DNA from: Imbricaverruca yamaguchii
Lineage: Eukaryota; Arthropoda; Thecostraca; Neoverrucidae
DNA length: 64,000 nt
Assembly: GCA_034440575.1 (NCBI GenBank)
Contig: JAOTOL010001646.1
Location: 2,821,501 to 2,885,500 of the forward strand
Direction of reading: 5' to 3'
How positions within the stretch are numbered: the first letter of the stretch is position 1; each line of letters begins with the position of its first letter. The notes under the pieces are model-generated. The model saw nothing but the letters and a program-made list of their open reading frames with translations. It did not search any database and had not been told where the DNA came from. Positions 1 to 9,360 of the stretch are shown piece by piece. Made by a program: the position numbers and the translations under genes.

Positions 1-770
1 TACCCTGACCCCGACTACTGTACGACAGTGTGACTAAGATTGGCATGTACATGGTGCCTGGATATGCGTGTTTTACTGGTTACCCTGACCCCGACTACTG
101 TACGACAGTGTGACTAAGATTGGCATGTACATGGTGCCTGGATATGCGTGTTTTACTAGTTACCCTGACCCCGACTACTGTACGACAGTGTGACTAAGAT
201 TGGCATGTACATGGTGCCTGGATATGCGTGTTTTACTGGTTACCCTGACCGACTACTGTACGACAGTGTGACTAAGATTGGCATGTACATGGTGCCTGGA
301 TATGCGTGTTTTACTGGTTACCCTGCTTTGGTTACCCTGACCCCGACTACTGTACGACAGTGTGACTAAGATTGGCATGTACATGGTGCCTGGATATGCG
401 TGTTTTACTAGTTACCCTGACCCCGACTACTGTACGACAGTGTGACTAAGATTGGCATGTACATGGCGCCTGGATATGCGTGTTTTACTGGTTACCCTGA
501 CCGACTACTGTACGACAGTGTGACTAAGATTGGCATAACATGGTGCCTGGATATGCGTGTTTTACTGGTTACCCTGACCCCGACTACTGTACGACAGTGT
601 GACTAAGATTGGAATGCACATGGTGTCCGAAGGGCGTGGGTTGCTGGCTACACTGATTGACCGCTGCACGACAGGGCAGTGGCCGGCCAGAGTGTCTAAG
701 ATTGGCATGTACATTGGCCCGGAGGTGCGTGTGCTGCTGGTCATACTGACTGACTGACCGCTGCACGACA
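1..770. repeat. 80-bp minisatellite upstream of a TRAPPC10 exon
   Basis: An 80-bp unit starting TACCCTGACCCCGACTACTG repeats head to tail about seven times to roughly position 600, with small indels (some units read GACCGACTACTG). It then decays into two diverged units up to the exon at about 777. Every unit contains a TGTACGACAG-TGTGAC core that resembles the CTGCACGACAG-GGCAG sequence just before the exon, so the array probably grew from the 3' end of the intron. It lies inside a TRAPPC10 intron; no coding potential is seen in it. Confidence 0.9.
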
Positions 771-776
771 GGGCAG

Positions 777-3700
777 CGTGGTGAGACTGCAGTGTTCGCG
801 GGGTCTGACCATGCGTCGGCCGGACGACGCTGGCGCCGCCTGGACGGACGAACTGGTACTGAAGGTGCCGCCGCTGGCCGCCTTCGAGAGTGTGTCGCTG
901 GCGGTGTCTGTGCTGTCGCAGCTGACCCACGTCAAGGACGCCGTCAGTCTCCTCCACAAGGTAGGTGCGCACCGTCACCGGGTTGTTGATGTGCTTGATA
1001 GTGATGTTAGCTATTGGTGGTGTTTTGCTCTACCTCTAGCTACCACGGTGCACCACCTGAGGGTGATGATGTATTTTAGAACTCCAGGAGTGTGGCTATC
1101 TCATAAGGTTGGCTCACTAGCGACTAGTTCTTTGTGTGAACACATTCAGGTTTTTTCCCTGGACCAATATTTATAGCCAATGTTTATTGACTATTGGTAG
1201 TGCCCTTACAAATAGTCCAAACCAATAGTCAATGGTTTAAGTTGCAAATGCCCACCAATTCTTTGGATGATCTAGGAATTCCCTAAAGAAGGCGTAATTT
1301 TGAGAGGCCGCTAGTTATCCGGAGGGCGCCTCGTTCAGACAATTTCGAAGGAAGCTCCGTCCACATGGATTGCATTCCGACCTCCCGAGTGGCGTCTTTT
1401 TGATCAGTCTTTCGAAATCGGAGGAGGTTACACGCTAATCTCCCAGGGGCGCCATTCGTGCCCTAGTGCGTGGACTCTTGCCTCTTTGCCCCCTTGGATT
1501 TTTACCTGCTCTAATGCCCCCTTACCGGTTGCGCCGCCCCGGAACCATTTTTTACCAGTGAAATGACCGTGATCATTACTGCTGTTTAGTGTAGATGGCT
1601 ATTGTGAAATACAAATGTGTAAGACCTTTCCGTGTACTATGGCAAAAATACATTTAACTGTTCCAAATTCCTAGGTGGATTTTGGAACAGGTATTAGGTA
1701 GTGGAATACTGTCAGGGTATTTTTGTATGAGATTTGATTGGGACCCCTTCCCAATCCATTGACCATTGACTCCAATGGAGTCATATCATATAGCCTTCCG
1801 AGCTGCCCTCCCCAGCAGCAATGCTTATGTGAAAAGGAGGAACAGAAGCGATAGCAAATACCGTATGCCAGTATTTGAACCCTAAGTCGTCGATTTCTAC
1901 AAAGAGGAATAGTTTGAGCATCAAATGTTTAGCCATATCTAGGTATTTTATCAAGTTCGTTAGACCATTCCGGAAGACTAATGCGACGAGCTTCTCAATT
2001 GGAGCACAAGCGCATACGATGGTTCACCTGGCTGATACTTCACTTGGTCTAGGTTCAGCTGACAGTCATTGGCATTGGATACCAAGGAAAGCCTCGAAAA
2101 TTCCACACTGCACAATCAGATATGGCTCTTGAGGAACATCGCGGCATTCAGAGGTGTCACTTGAGAGGTGCAAATGTTTATTTTAATAGATCCGCATATC
2201 GTTCCATCGATAGGTAAGTCGTTAAATATGGGTATATACCACGTACCTTTCAAATGCTCCACTTTCAGTTAGTTTATGACTCTTTTTGCACACATATCTA
2301 AGGAGTATAACTACATGAATGCGTAGCTGCGCTTGAGTTCTGGGGAATACAAACCAAGGTATCCGTGTAAGTAAAGACAGCCTAATGTATTCCAGGTGAA
2401 AATTGTCTGTCCGTGGAGCTCAACTCCCATCGAGGCGGAGCTATATTTCCTCCTGCCGTTTTCTGCCAGCTTCAAACTCCATACAGCGAATGTCCGGAAG
2501 TTTATACAGGTAAGGCCGTCTTCGCTTGATGCGTTGGGTGTGAAGTTTTCCTAACTTCTATGTGATTTGTTGAAGGGTACGTGCTGTTGTTGCAGCGTAT
2601 TTATGATACAAAAAGTGTTCTCAGGAACAACTGAAATCACTTCCAGTCTCATTTGCCATTGAATTGCCGGACCAATTGATGCGAACCTTCTTTAGCTCTT
2701 TCCATAATTATTTTCTTCCTTGCCGGAAGTCTTCTGCCTTGCAAATTACGTAGACATGTATGTAGGTGCCCACTCACTACTTAGAACCTTAATTTGAAAC
2801 GCACAACTGGTGCCTTAGAAGTTGCATCCATGAATGTAATGCGTGATAATCAGCGATATGCTGCGTGTTTGGTCTTCCCTTTGTCTGCAATGTGCCCCTC
2901 ACCACATCTGCAACAACTGTCATTTGTTCTTGTTCAGTCGCTTCAGATGGAATATGCAAAAGTATTGGGCACCGCTACTAATGTACAGAGTGTTTAGTAA
3001 AGTATTTGACAAAATATTTGGCACCGCGACGTGCAACTAGCCCGTTGGTTGTATGGGCGCTGCATGACCGATGTAGTCGATGTACCCCTAAACTCCAATA
3101 AACAACCAACCAGCCCGCTGGTTGTATGTCACCAGTCACGTGACCGGCCGTGCTCCGTGGCGCCTGGCGGCGACAGCCGACCCGCCGCCCGTGCTGACCT
3201 CGCCCCTGCGTCGGCAGGTGGTGATGCACGGCCTGAACGCGGCCGAGTTCGAGCTGAGCGAGCCCGGCGTCAGCGTCGTCAACGACGCGCCGCTGACGCT
3301 GACGTCACTGAACGCCGCTGGACAGCGACTGGTGGGTGCCGCCGCCTCCGCCGCCGCCGCACACGCCGCACACGCCAGTCGGCTGTTCTGTAGGGCCGCC
3401 AGCTGTGCTGTAGGGCCGCCAGCTGCCGCTGCAGGGCCGCCAGCTGTGCTGTAGGGCCGCCAGCTGCCGCTGTAGGGCCGTCAGCTGCCGCTGTATGGCA
3501 GCCAGCTGCACTGTAGGGCTGCCAGCTGCACTGTAGGGCCGCCAGCTGCCGCTGCGGTGCCGCTCCGACTCGAACGGATGGCGGGTGACGTGAAAACCGT
3601 GCGGACATAAAAACTAATCGCGTTTGGTGTGCATACTGCTGCCCCGATAGCTCAGTTGGCTGGAGCGCTGGCCTACGCTGGTCCCCACTGTCCTGGCAAC

Positions 3701-6700
3701 ACAGGGTTCGAATCGCTTCATGCGCTCGCATTTAGCTCCCGGCTGGGAGGGTCAACTGGCAACCGGTCCGATAAGGTCGGAGACAAACTACCGGGCGAAC
3801 GTATCGGTGCGTTGACGGCATGTTAAACTTTCGGTTAAAAGTCTGTCGTTGAACTGCAATTCATGGATCGGGTGGTGGGGCTAGAGTCCACGCAACAGGC
3901 TCTGCTTAGCAAGGGAACACTGGCTCACACAGCCACCCGAACAAGGACTTGAATTATATTTCTTGTTGCTGTATGCTAGTAATACTTGTTGCTGTGGACT
4001 GGTATTCGTATTGCTAAAAACATTAAGCAATGATTCATGTCGCTTTTCTGGGAAAACATGAAGTGCGGTGTGAGTTTTCTTTGAATGAAGTGTGCCAAGT
4101 TTTCACCTCAGCAGGTTTGCAGACGGATCAACGGGAGAAAATTCACGTCCAGGGAGGACAGCACAAAGACTGAGAGTGACCTGTTTTCAGACGGTGTCGA
4201 GTGACCGAAGCGTCTCCTACCTCTGGGAGATGGGCATGGCCGAGGGCGTGCCGCCGGTGCGCGTGCAGTTCTGTGTCGACTACCGCGCCGTCGACGCCGA
4301 CGGCAGACAGCGCTTCAAGTTCGAGTTCACCGTGGCCGACTACAAGGTGGGTTCACAGCACGTCTGCATCTCGTGGGACACCGGCTGCAAGGTGGGCTAG
4401 TAGCACGTCTGCATCTCGTGGGACACCGGCTGCAAGGTGGGCTAGTAGCACGTCTGCATCTCGTGGGACACCGGCTGCAAGGTGGGCTAGTAGTACATCT
4501 GCATCTCGTGGGACACCGGCTGCAAGGTGGGCTAGTAGCACGTCTGGATCTCGTGGGACACCGGCTGCAAGGTGGGCTAGCGACACGTCTGCATCTCGTG
4601 GAATAACGGCTACATGGTGTGCCAGGCCCAGGGACGGATCCAAGGGAGGGAAGCGAAGGAGGCGATGCCTTGGGATCCGAAAGGCGCTCCTCAGACTGGA
4701 GGAATGCACCCTACCTCCGTTGAATTGTTCAGCCGAATGCGTTTATCCAGGACACTGGTGTGTACCCCTTCAAATTTGCTTGATTGGTAGCGCCACTCCA
4801 GACACCACGGGCTCAGGCAGGCGCCCCATCAGAATTATGCCCCCCCCTCCCCGGTAAAATCTTGCATTCATCAGTGCCCAGATGTGTGACCATCTGCGAA
4901 GCCGTTTCGCACTAAAGTACACAGGTCTGCTTCCTCGTAATACGCCGCATACAAACTCGGCATTGACAGACTTTGCGCCGACTTCACTTCCGAGGACCGC
5001 GCGGTGTCCCATCCACCCCGCACGGAGTGAAGGGCATGTCGCGCGCTCCACCAATGTATCCGTTGGTGGAGCTTTTCTGTGACAGGTGACACGATAGTGT
5101 TTGCATTCTGTGACGGTGAACTCCGTCCTGTCCTGCGGCGTAATCTCGTGACAGTTCTCGCTGTTCCGGTGTGACTTGGGTGGTTTCGATCACGTTCCCG
5201 GTCATAGCCGTCGCCGGGCGTTGAATGTTGGGAAGGGCAAATCATGCTTATTGTCCCAGTTTCAGCCATTTCTTCTCATAAGAAGCGAAGAGTCGTTGGA
5301 TTTAAGCTGCGGTGTTTTGAGGTTCGGGAAGTCTGTCTCAGGTGGCGACGCGCCGCCTCAGACATGGACGCACCGGCGCCCCACCCCACGCCCCAGCTGT
5401 TGCCATCAAGTTTACTTCCGAAGTCAGGATCGCTTGGTCTGACTTCCAGATTTCCGACTAGATGACGTCCCAGGCGTAGATGTTGATGTACATCTTCAGG
5501 GTTTGTGCATAAACAAGCTGTTACCAGTCCAAAAACTTGTCATATCAGGTAACTGGACCGACTGTTTGTTTATTCATATAGTAAATTCGTCCCATCTCCG
5601 GTTTAAAAGTTTTCAGATCAACGTAATTAGTATGGCCTGACTCCGCCTTTGGGATGTCACGACGACTACTTCCCGCTAATGTACGCATGAAACCGCCTTA
5701 TGCAGACTGCGAACCGACCACACACGCTACTCACCAATACTTGGGAAGAGAGAGGAGGAACCTCTGCAGGAGAGAGAGACCAAAATACCCTCACTGTCTG
5801 GAAGACATTACGGTGCGACATGTGCTTTTCTCATGCCAGCACTTCTCAAGGGAGCGAGGGTTGCTCTACGGAAACAGGATCAGACATCTAACAGTTCGCG
5901 ACGTGCTAGCAGATGACTCGAAGATCGTTTATTCTGGTAACACGTTCAGGTACTTGAGAGTGATTGGATATCAAGCCATACACTCACCTATGAAATAACA
6001 GAATCCTCTGGAGTGGGCAACTCCATAGGATTCTGACATGCTAAATATTCGTTGTGGGCGCTAAGTTATCACATTTTTGGTCCAAGCGCCCTAAAACACA
6101 AATAACTAACTAACTGAAGTGTCTTGCTAAACCTCTCACCACAGGCTGGCTGACCCATCATTACCTGTTGGCAGACGCTGTTCAGTGTCCTGCTCAACCT
6201 CTCACCACAGGCTGGCTGACCCGCCACTACCTGTTGACAGATGCTGTACAGTGTCGTGCTCAGCCTCTCACCACAGGCTGACCCGCCACTACCTGTTGAC
6301 AGATGCTGTTCAGTGTCCTGCTCAGCCTCTCACCACAGGCTGACCCGCCACTACCTGTTGACAGACGCTGTTCAGTGTCCTGGTCAGCCTCTCACCACAG
6401 GCTGACCCGCCACTACCTGTTGACAGACGCTGTTCAGTGTCCTGCTCAGCCTCTCACCACAGGCTGACCGGCCACTACCTGTTGGCAGACGCTGTACAGT
6501 GTCTGCTCAGCCTCTCACCACAGGCTGACCCGCCACTACCTGTTGGCAGACGCTGTTCAGTGTCCTGCTCAGCCTCTCACCACAGGCTGACCCACCCTCT
6601 CGCCTTTCGTGTTGCCTCTCACCCAGGTGACCCGCCACTACCTGTTGGCAGACGCTGTTCAGTGTCGTGCTCAGCCTCTCACCACAGGCTGACCCGCCAC

Positions 6701-8900
6701 TACCTGTTGACAGACGCTGTTCAGTGTCGTGCTCAGCCTCTCACCACAGGCTGACCCGCCACTACCTGTTGGCAGACGCTGTTCAGCGTGTCGTGCCGGA
6801 TAGAGCCGGTGAAGGGAGCCGAGTTCTGCAGGTCGGGCTCCATCTGTCAGCTGTGCGTGACGGTGACGCAGGAGGACGGCGACACCGACCTGCGGGCCGT
6901 CATGTACGAGGTGCTGGCCGACCAGAACATGTGGGCCGTCTGCGGCCGCAGTTCAGGTCAGTCGCCGCCGCCGCCGCCGCCGCCGCTGCCCGGGTCGTGG
7001 TAGTGGTGGCGCTGGCGCGGGCATGGCGTCGTGCGAGTACAGGTGTCGTGCCGTGTTGGAAATGGCATCTTATGCTGCGATACGAAATGTTGCAATTCGA
7101 TGTGCCATACAGTTATCACGCCATCGGGCCATCGGCCCCGATGTGTCATACCGCGTCGTCGGGCAGTGTGAAGGCTTAAGACCTAAGGGCGGATCCAACC
7201 GGTCACTTTTTTTTTGGTGGCAAGCTTCCGATGGTCGTCAGATTCCCTTCCCATCCCACACAAAAATGTATTGGCCGGTTTTCACAGCAAGGCTGCGAGA
7301 CAATGTTGAGCGGATGTTGGACGGCTACGCTCCGCGCTCCCGGAGGAAGAACATTTTTGGTTGCTTTGTTTTGGAGAGAGCCTAGATATGTGTCTCCTTT
7401 CAGTTTTTTTGTGGTATGAGTATAGGAAGCGTGTGTAGCAGAGTACAGTCTGTTATGGACGAGGACGTCTCATTTCTGACCATGCGCTGCTCCCAGGTGT
7501 TACCCACCGACCTGTATCGCCTTGTTTGTGAGGGCAGGTGTGCTCGACATGGGCCCCGACCCGCGGCACACTACAGCTGAGTAGATCGTGTCTGACCATG
7601 CGCTGCTCCCAGGTGTTACCCACCGACCTGTATCGCCTTGTTTGTGAGGGCAGGTGTGCTCGACATGGGCCCCGACCCGCGGCACACGATACAGCTGGGT
7701 AGATCGTGTCTACCCATGCGCTGCTCCCAGGTGTTACCCACCGACCTGTATCGCCTTGTTTGTGAGGGCAGGTGTGCTCGACATGGGCCCCGACCCGCGG
7801 CACACGTACAGCTGGGTAGATCGTGTCTACCCATGCGCTGCTCCCAGGTGTTACCCACCGACCTGTATCGCCTTGTTTGTGAGGGCAGGTGTGCTCGACA
7901 TGGGCCCCGACGCGCGGCACACGATACAGCTGGAGGTGATGCCGCTGACGGGCGGCTTCCTGCCGCTGCCCACCGTCCGCCTGAGCCGGTACATACCGGC
8001 CAACAAAGGTCAGCTGGCGACAGGGCAGCGCAGCCGATCGTGTCTATCTCATGTTGTGTCAGCAGATCGTGTTGCGCATGAGTCGGGTCGAGCGCGGTGT
8101 TATTCCTGATCATTTACCGCCGGGAAAAGGGGCGGGGATGACCGAGTGGTAGTGTTGGGCTCTGGGTACCAAAGGTCCCGGATTTGACATCCGTACCGAT
8201 CGGGGCATTTCCAAATCCCGCGGCCCATCGGCGAAGCAGTGTGGGCTGTGCCATTAGCCGTGAATGTGCATACAGTGCGTCGTGAACTACCCAATGAACA
8301 AACAAACCGTCGGGAAAGATGTTTAAAAACTGAGTTCTCTTTCATGTTTTGGACGGCGGAGTTGTCCTGTTGCAAAAGCTATTCAATGATTAGTTCGTCT
8401 GGAGTAGACGTACAACGGTGCTGAAGATGCATATATGTTAATTATTTTTCCTTGACAAATGTTCACATGTGGTTGAAGATCACATGCAGTCTGGTATTGC
8501 TAGTTCACTTCGTCATTGTTGTTATCTGAGTTTTGGGGCGCATCGACTGCGTCGGTCATGTACTGCATGCACTTAAAAACATATGCGTTCTTGTCATAAA
8601 CGTGAGTTACATTTTGTACCATGCGTTTTTAATTGTATTTTGCCGTTTCTATCTCAAATACTTCGATCATGCCATTTCTTGATCAAATATTGCAACTGCC
8701 CATGCATGGTGTGAAATAACTGGAGTGTGTGTGTTGCAGAGCCAGCTGGACGCGTACTGAACGCCGGCTCCACTCTGCCTCGTCTGGAGCCGTTCGCCGC
8801 CGGTCAAGTGTTCAGTGCCTCGCGTGGACAGCAGGTGCATGTGCTGTCCACGTCAGGGTCGTCTGGGGGCGCCGCCACCGTCGACAACTCACTGACGTAG
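777..8900 (+). CDS. TRAPPC10: TRAPPC10, C-terminal exons (gene is 5'-partial in window)
   Basis: Trafficking protein particle complex subunit 10, a TRAPPII subunit that acts with the Rab-activating core at the Golgi. Six coding exons are supported: 793 (or 777)-960, 3218-3331, 4191-4346, 6776-6956, 7889-8008 and 8740-8900. All introns are GT-AG and the phases match across every junction (0,0,0,1,1). Diagnostic C-terminal motifs are CRSGSICQL, VMYEV.ADQNMWAVCGRS, LEVMPLTGGFLPLPTVRL and LPRLEPFAAGQVFSAS, in the order known for TRAPPC10. The protein ends VDNSLT. The upstream exons for most of the protein lie outside the window. The oddity is that nearly every intron has a minisatellite touching an exon edge, several carrying copies of the splice site itself. 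The weakest points are the start of the first exon and the exact 5' edge of the second. Confidence 0.92.
793..960 (+). CDS. TRAPPC10: TRAPPC10 coding exon (first in window)
   Basis: Encodes CSRGLTMRRPDDAG... through SLLHK and ends CACAAG before GTAGGT, phase 0. Two acceptors are possible: CTGCAG ending at 792, or GGGCAG ending at 776; the second would add one base and five codons. The text DELVLKVPPLAAFESVSLAV looks like a beta-rich trafficking-subunit segment. Confidence 0.75.
3040..3110 (+). mobile_element. 5'-truncated SINE/LINE tail copy
   Basis: Contains GGGCGCTGCATGACCGATG, then GTCGATG, CCCCTAAAC and an AACAACCAACC end. This is the shared tail described for the SINEs elsewhere in the window (for example 13418-13480 on the other strand). 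No tRNA-like head precedes it, so it is a 5'-truncated insertion in a TRAPPC10 intron. Confidence 0.65.
3218..3331 (+). CDS. TRAPPC10: TRAPPC10 coding exon
   Basis: The acceptor CGTCGGCAG ends at 3217 and the donor is CTG before GTGGGT at 3332. The 38 codons (VVMHGLNAAEFELSEPG...LNAAGQRL) are phase 0 at both ends, matching the neighbouring exons. The open frame extends upstream to about 3122, so a longer exon is not excluded, but the other visible acceptor (ending 3176) is out of phase. Confidence 0.72.
3332..3560. repeat. GC-rich ~20-bp minisatellite directly after a donor site
   Basis: It begins at the GTGGGT donor of the preceding exon with a short CCGCCG run. It continues as about nine imperfect units of AGGGCCGCCAGCTGTGCTGT, alternating CTGTGCTGTA and CTGCCGCTG. 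Intronic; no gene seen. Confidence 0.85.
3641..3915 (+). mobile_element. tRNA-derived SINE, family A
   Basis: The head GCCCCGATAGCTCAGTTGG with AGCGCTGGCCT matches a tRNA 5' half (A box). GGGTTCGAATC about 50 bases later is a B box. The body (TTTAGCTCCCGGCTGGGAGG, CCGATAAGG, CGTTGACGGCATGTTAA, GGATCGGGTGGTGGGGCT) recurs in reverse at 34395-34678 and, more diverged, at 62012-62171. The long non-tRNA body shows it is a SINE, not a tRNA gene. Confidence 0.88.
4191..4346 (+). CDS. TRAPPC10: TRAPPC10 coding exon
   Basis: The acceptor CTGTTTTCAG ends at 4190 and the donor is TACAAG before GTGGGT. The 52 codons (TVSSDRSVSYLWEMG...FEFTVADYK) are phase 0 to phase 0. The V-x-Y-x-W opening and the Y/F-rich end FKFEFTVADYK fit the TRAPPC10 segment just before the conserved C-terminal Ig-like region. 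Confidence 0.85.
4347..4610. repeat. 45-bp array duplicating the exon donor site
   Basis: Starting exactly at the donor, a 45-bp unit ending CGGCTGCAAG-GTGGGCTAG repeats about five times, then fades. Each unit re-creates an AAG|GTGGGY donor at 4347, 4392, 4437, 4482, 4527 and 4572. Read through in frame, the second unit gives a TAG stop. Confidence 0.9.
4611..5653. other. TRAPPC10 intron sequence, nothing recognised
   Basis: Unique-looking intronic sequence with a short C-run near 4842. Small open frames here show no recognisable domain. No RNA gene or complete mobile element was seen. Confidence 0.5.
5654..6118 (+). mobile_element. 3' end of a Jockey-like LINE (ORF2 C-terminus and 3' UTR)
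   Basis: The reading frame to 5998 ends a retrotransposon ORF2. PHCLEDITVRHVLFSCQHF is the C-H-C cluster that follows the RNase H/thumb region in many arthropod LINEs, then LTVRDVLADD and a stop. The 3' UTR folds as GGGCGCT...AGCGCCC (6047-6090) and ends in CAAATAACTAACTAACT. This 3' structure resembles the tails of the SINEs in this window. The copy is 5'-truncated and not autonomous. Confidence 0.75.
6125..6775. repeat. ~62-bp minisatellite carrying splice acceptor plus exon start
   Basis: About eleven units of CTCACCACAGGCTGACCCGC-CACTACCTGTTGRCAG-ACGCTGTTCAGTGTC. The TTGGCAG-ACGCTGTTCAG part is identical to the real acceptor and first codons of the TRAPPC10 exon at 6776. Every unit is therefore a ready-made decoy acceptor. 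One unit near 6590-6640 is interrupted by a different CTCGCCTTTCGTG segment. Confidence 0.92.
6776..6956 (+). CDS. TRAPPC10: TRAPPC10 coding exon
   Basis: The acceptor TGTTGGCAG ends at 6775; this site keeps phase 0 with the previous exon, whereas the nearer GTTCAG at 6786 does not. It encodes TLFSVSCRIEPVKGAEFCRS...MWAVCGRSS and ends in TCAG before GTCAG, phase 1. It is rich in cysteines, as in the family. A CCG trinucleotide run follows the donor at 6962. Confidence 0.9.
6957..7469. other. TRAPPC10 intron, no feature beyond a CCG run
   Basis: Opens with a (CCG)n tract at 6962-6987. The rest is unique sequence with T-runs near 7206 and 7404. No gene or element recognised. Confidence 0.5.
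7470..7888. repeat. 116-118-bp array duplicating the intron/exon junction
   Basis: Three complete extra copies of the junction precede the real exon. Each has TGTTTGTGAGGGCAG-GTGTGCTCGACATGGGCC and continues through CGGCACACGATACAGCTGG. That is the acceptor plus the first 42-43 coding bases of the exon at 7889. Copies of the exon start lie at 7538, 7654 and 7772; each then meets GTAGATC, a donor-like end. Confidence 0.93.
7889..8008 (+). CDS. TRAPPC10: TRAPPC10 coding exon
   Basis: The 120-nt exon starts in phase 1 (completing a glycine codon). It encodes VLDMGPDARHTIQLEVMPL, then TGGFLPLPTVRLSRYIPANK, and ends AAAG before GTCAG. EVMPL.GGFLPLP.VRL is one of the best conserved strings of TRAPPC10. 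Its first 43 bases occur three more times upstream. Confidence 0.93.
8129..8305 (+). mobile_element. tRNA-derived SINE, family B
   Basis: The head GGGGCGGGGATGACCGAGTG resembles a type II (Leu/Ser-like) tRNA. The body (AATCCCGCGGCCCATCGGCG, AGTGTGGGCTGTGCCATTAG, CCGTGAATGTGCATA) is shared with 36786-36967. Near-identical flanks ACCGCCGGGAAA before and ACCGTCGGGAAA after are a likely target-site duplication with one mismatch. It lies in the last TRAPPC10 intron. Confidence 0.88.
8530..8570 (-). mobile_element. Short SINE/LINE tail fragment
   Basis: GGGGCGCATCGACTGCGTCG-GTCAT is the reverse of the shared tail motif ATGACCGAAGCAGTCGATGC. Only the tail core remains. Confidence 0.5.
8740..8900 (+). 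CDS. TRAPPC10: TRAPPC10 terminal coding exon
   Basis: The acceptor GTGTGTTGCAG ends at 8739; phase 1 matches the previous exon. It encodes EPAGRVLNAGSTLPRLEPFA, then AGQVFSASRGQQVHVLS and ends VDNSLT with TAG at 8898-8900. LPRLEPFAAGQVF is the family's conserved terminal motif. Confidence 0.92.
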
Positions 8901-9360
8901 ATCCGACCGGGTCATGGCGCCCTGTCGCCGTCACTGCCCCCTATACCGCCGCCACCGCCACAACTACCGCCGCCACCACCGCCGCCGCCACCATCGCCGT
9001 TACAACCACCGCCGCCGCCACCGTCGACAACTCACTGACGTAGATCCGACCGGGTCATAGCGCCCTGTCGCCGTCACTGCCCCATACACCGCCGCCACCA
9101 CCACAACCATCACTACCACCACCAACACCGCCACAACGACCCACTACCACCACCAACACCGCCACAACCACCACTACCTGGTAGTGGTGGTAGTGACAAC
9201 CACCACCACCTCCACCGCCGCCGCCACCACTACCACCACCAACACCGCTACCACCACTGTCAATACTATGATCGCCACCGCTGCTTAGGGTAACGTAACC
9301 ACCGTCATCACCGTCATCGCCGCCGCCGCCACCGCCGCCGCTGCTCAGGCTGATGTGTCA
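8901..9360 (+). repeat. TRAPPC10 3' UTR with duplicated stop region and ACC repeats
   Basis: The stretch CACCGTCGACAACTCACTGA-CGTAG plus the following 40 or so bases (8877 onward) recurs almost exactly at 9018-9085, so the coding end and stop codon are duplicated in tandem. Between and after are (CCR)n and (ACC)n runs with a CACTACCTGGTAGTG palindrome near 9172. No clear AATAAA was found within this stretch. Confidence 0.75.

Noticed and set aside
3641..3730. tRNA gene (A and B boxes present)
   Set aside because: The tRNA-like head is followed by a long body shared with copies at 34395 and 62012, and the anticodon and acceptor arms do not close. It is a SINE head.
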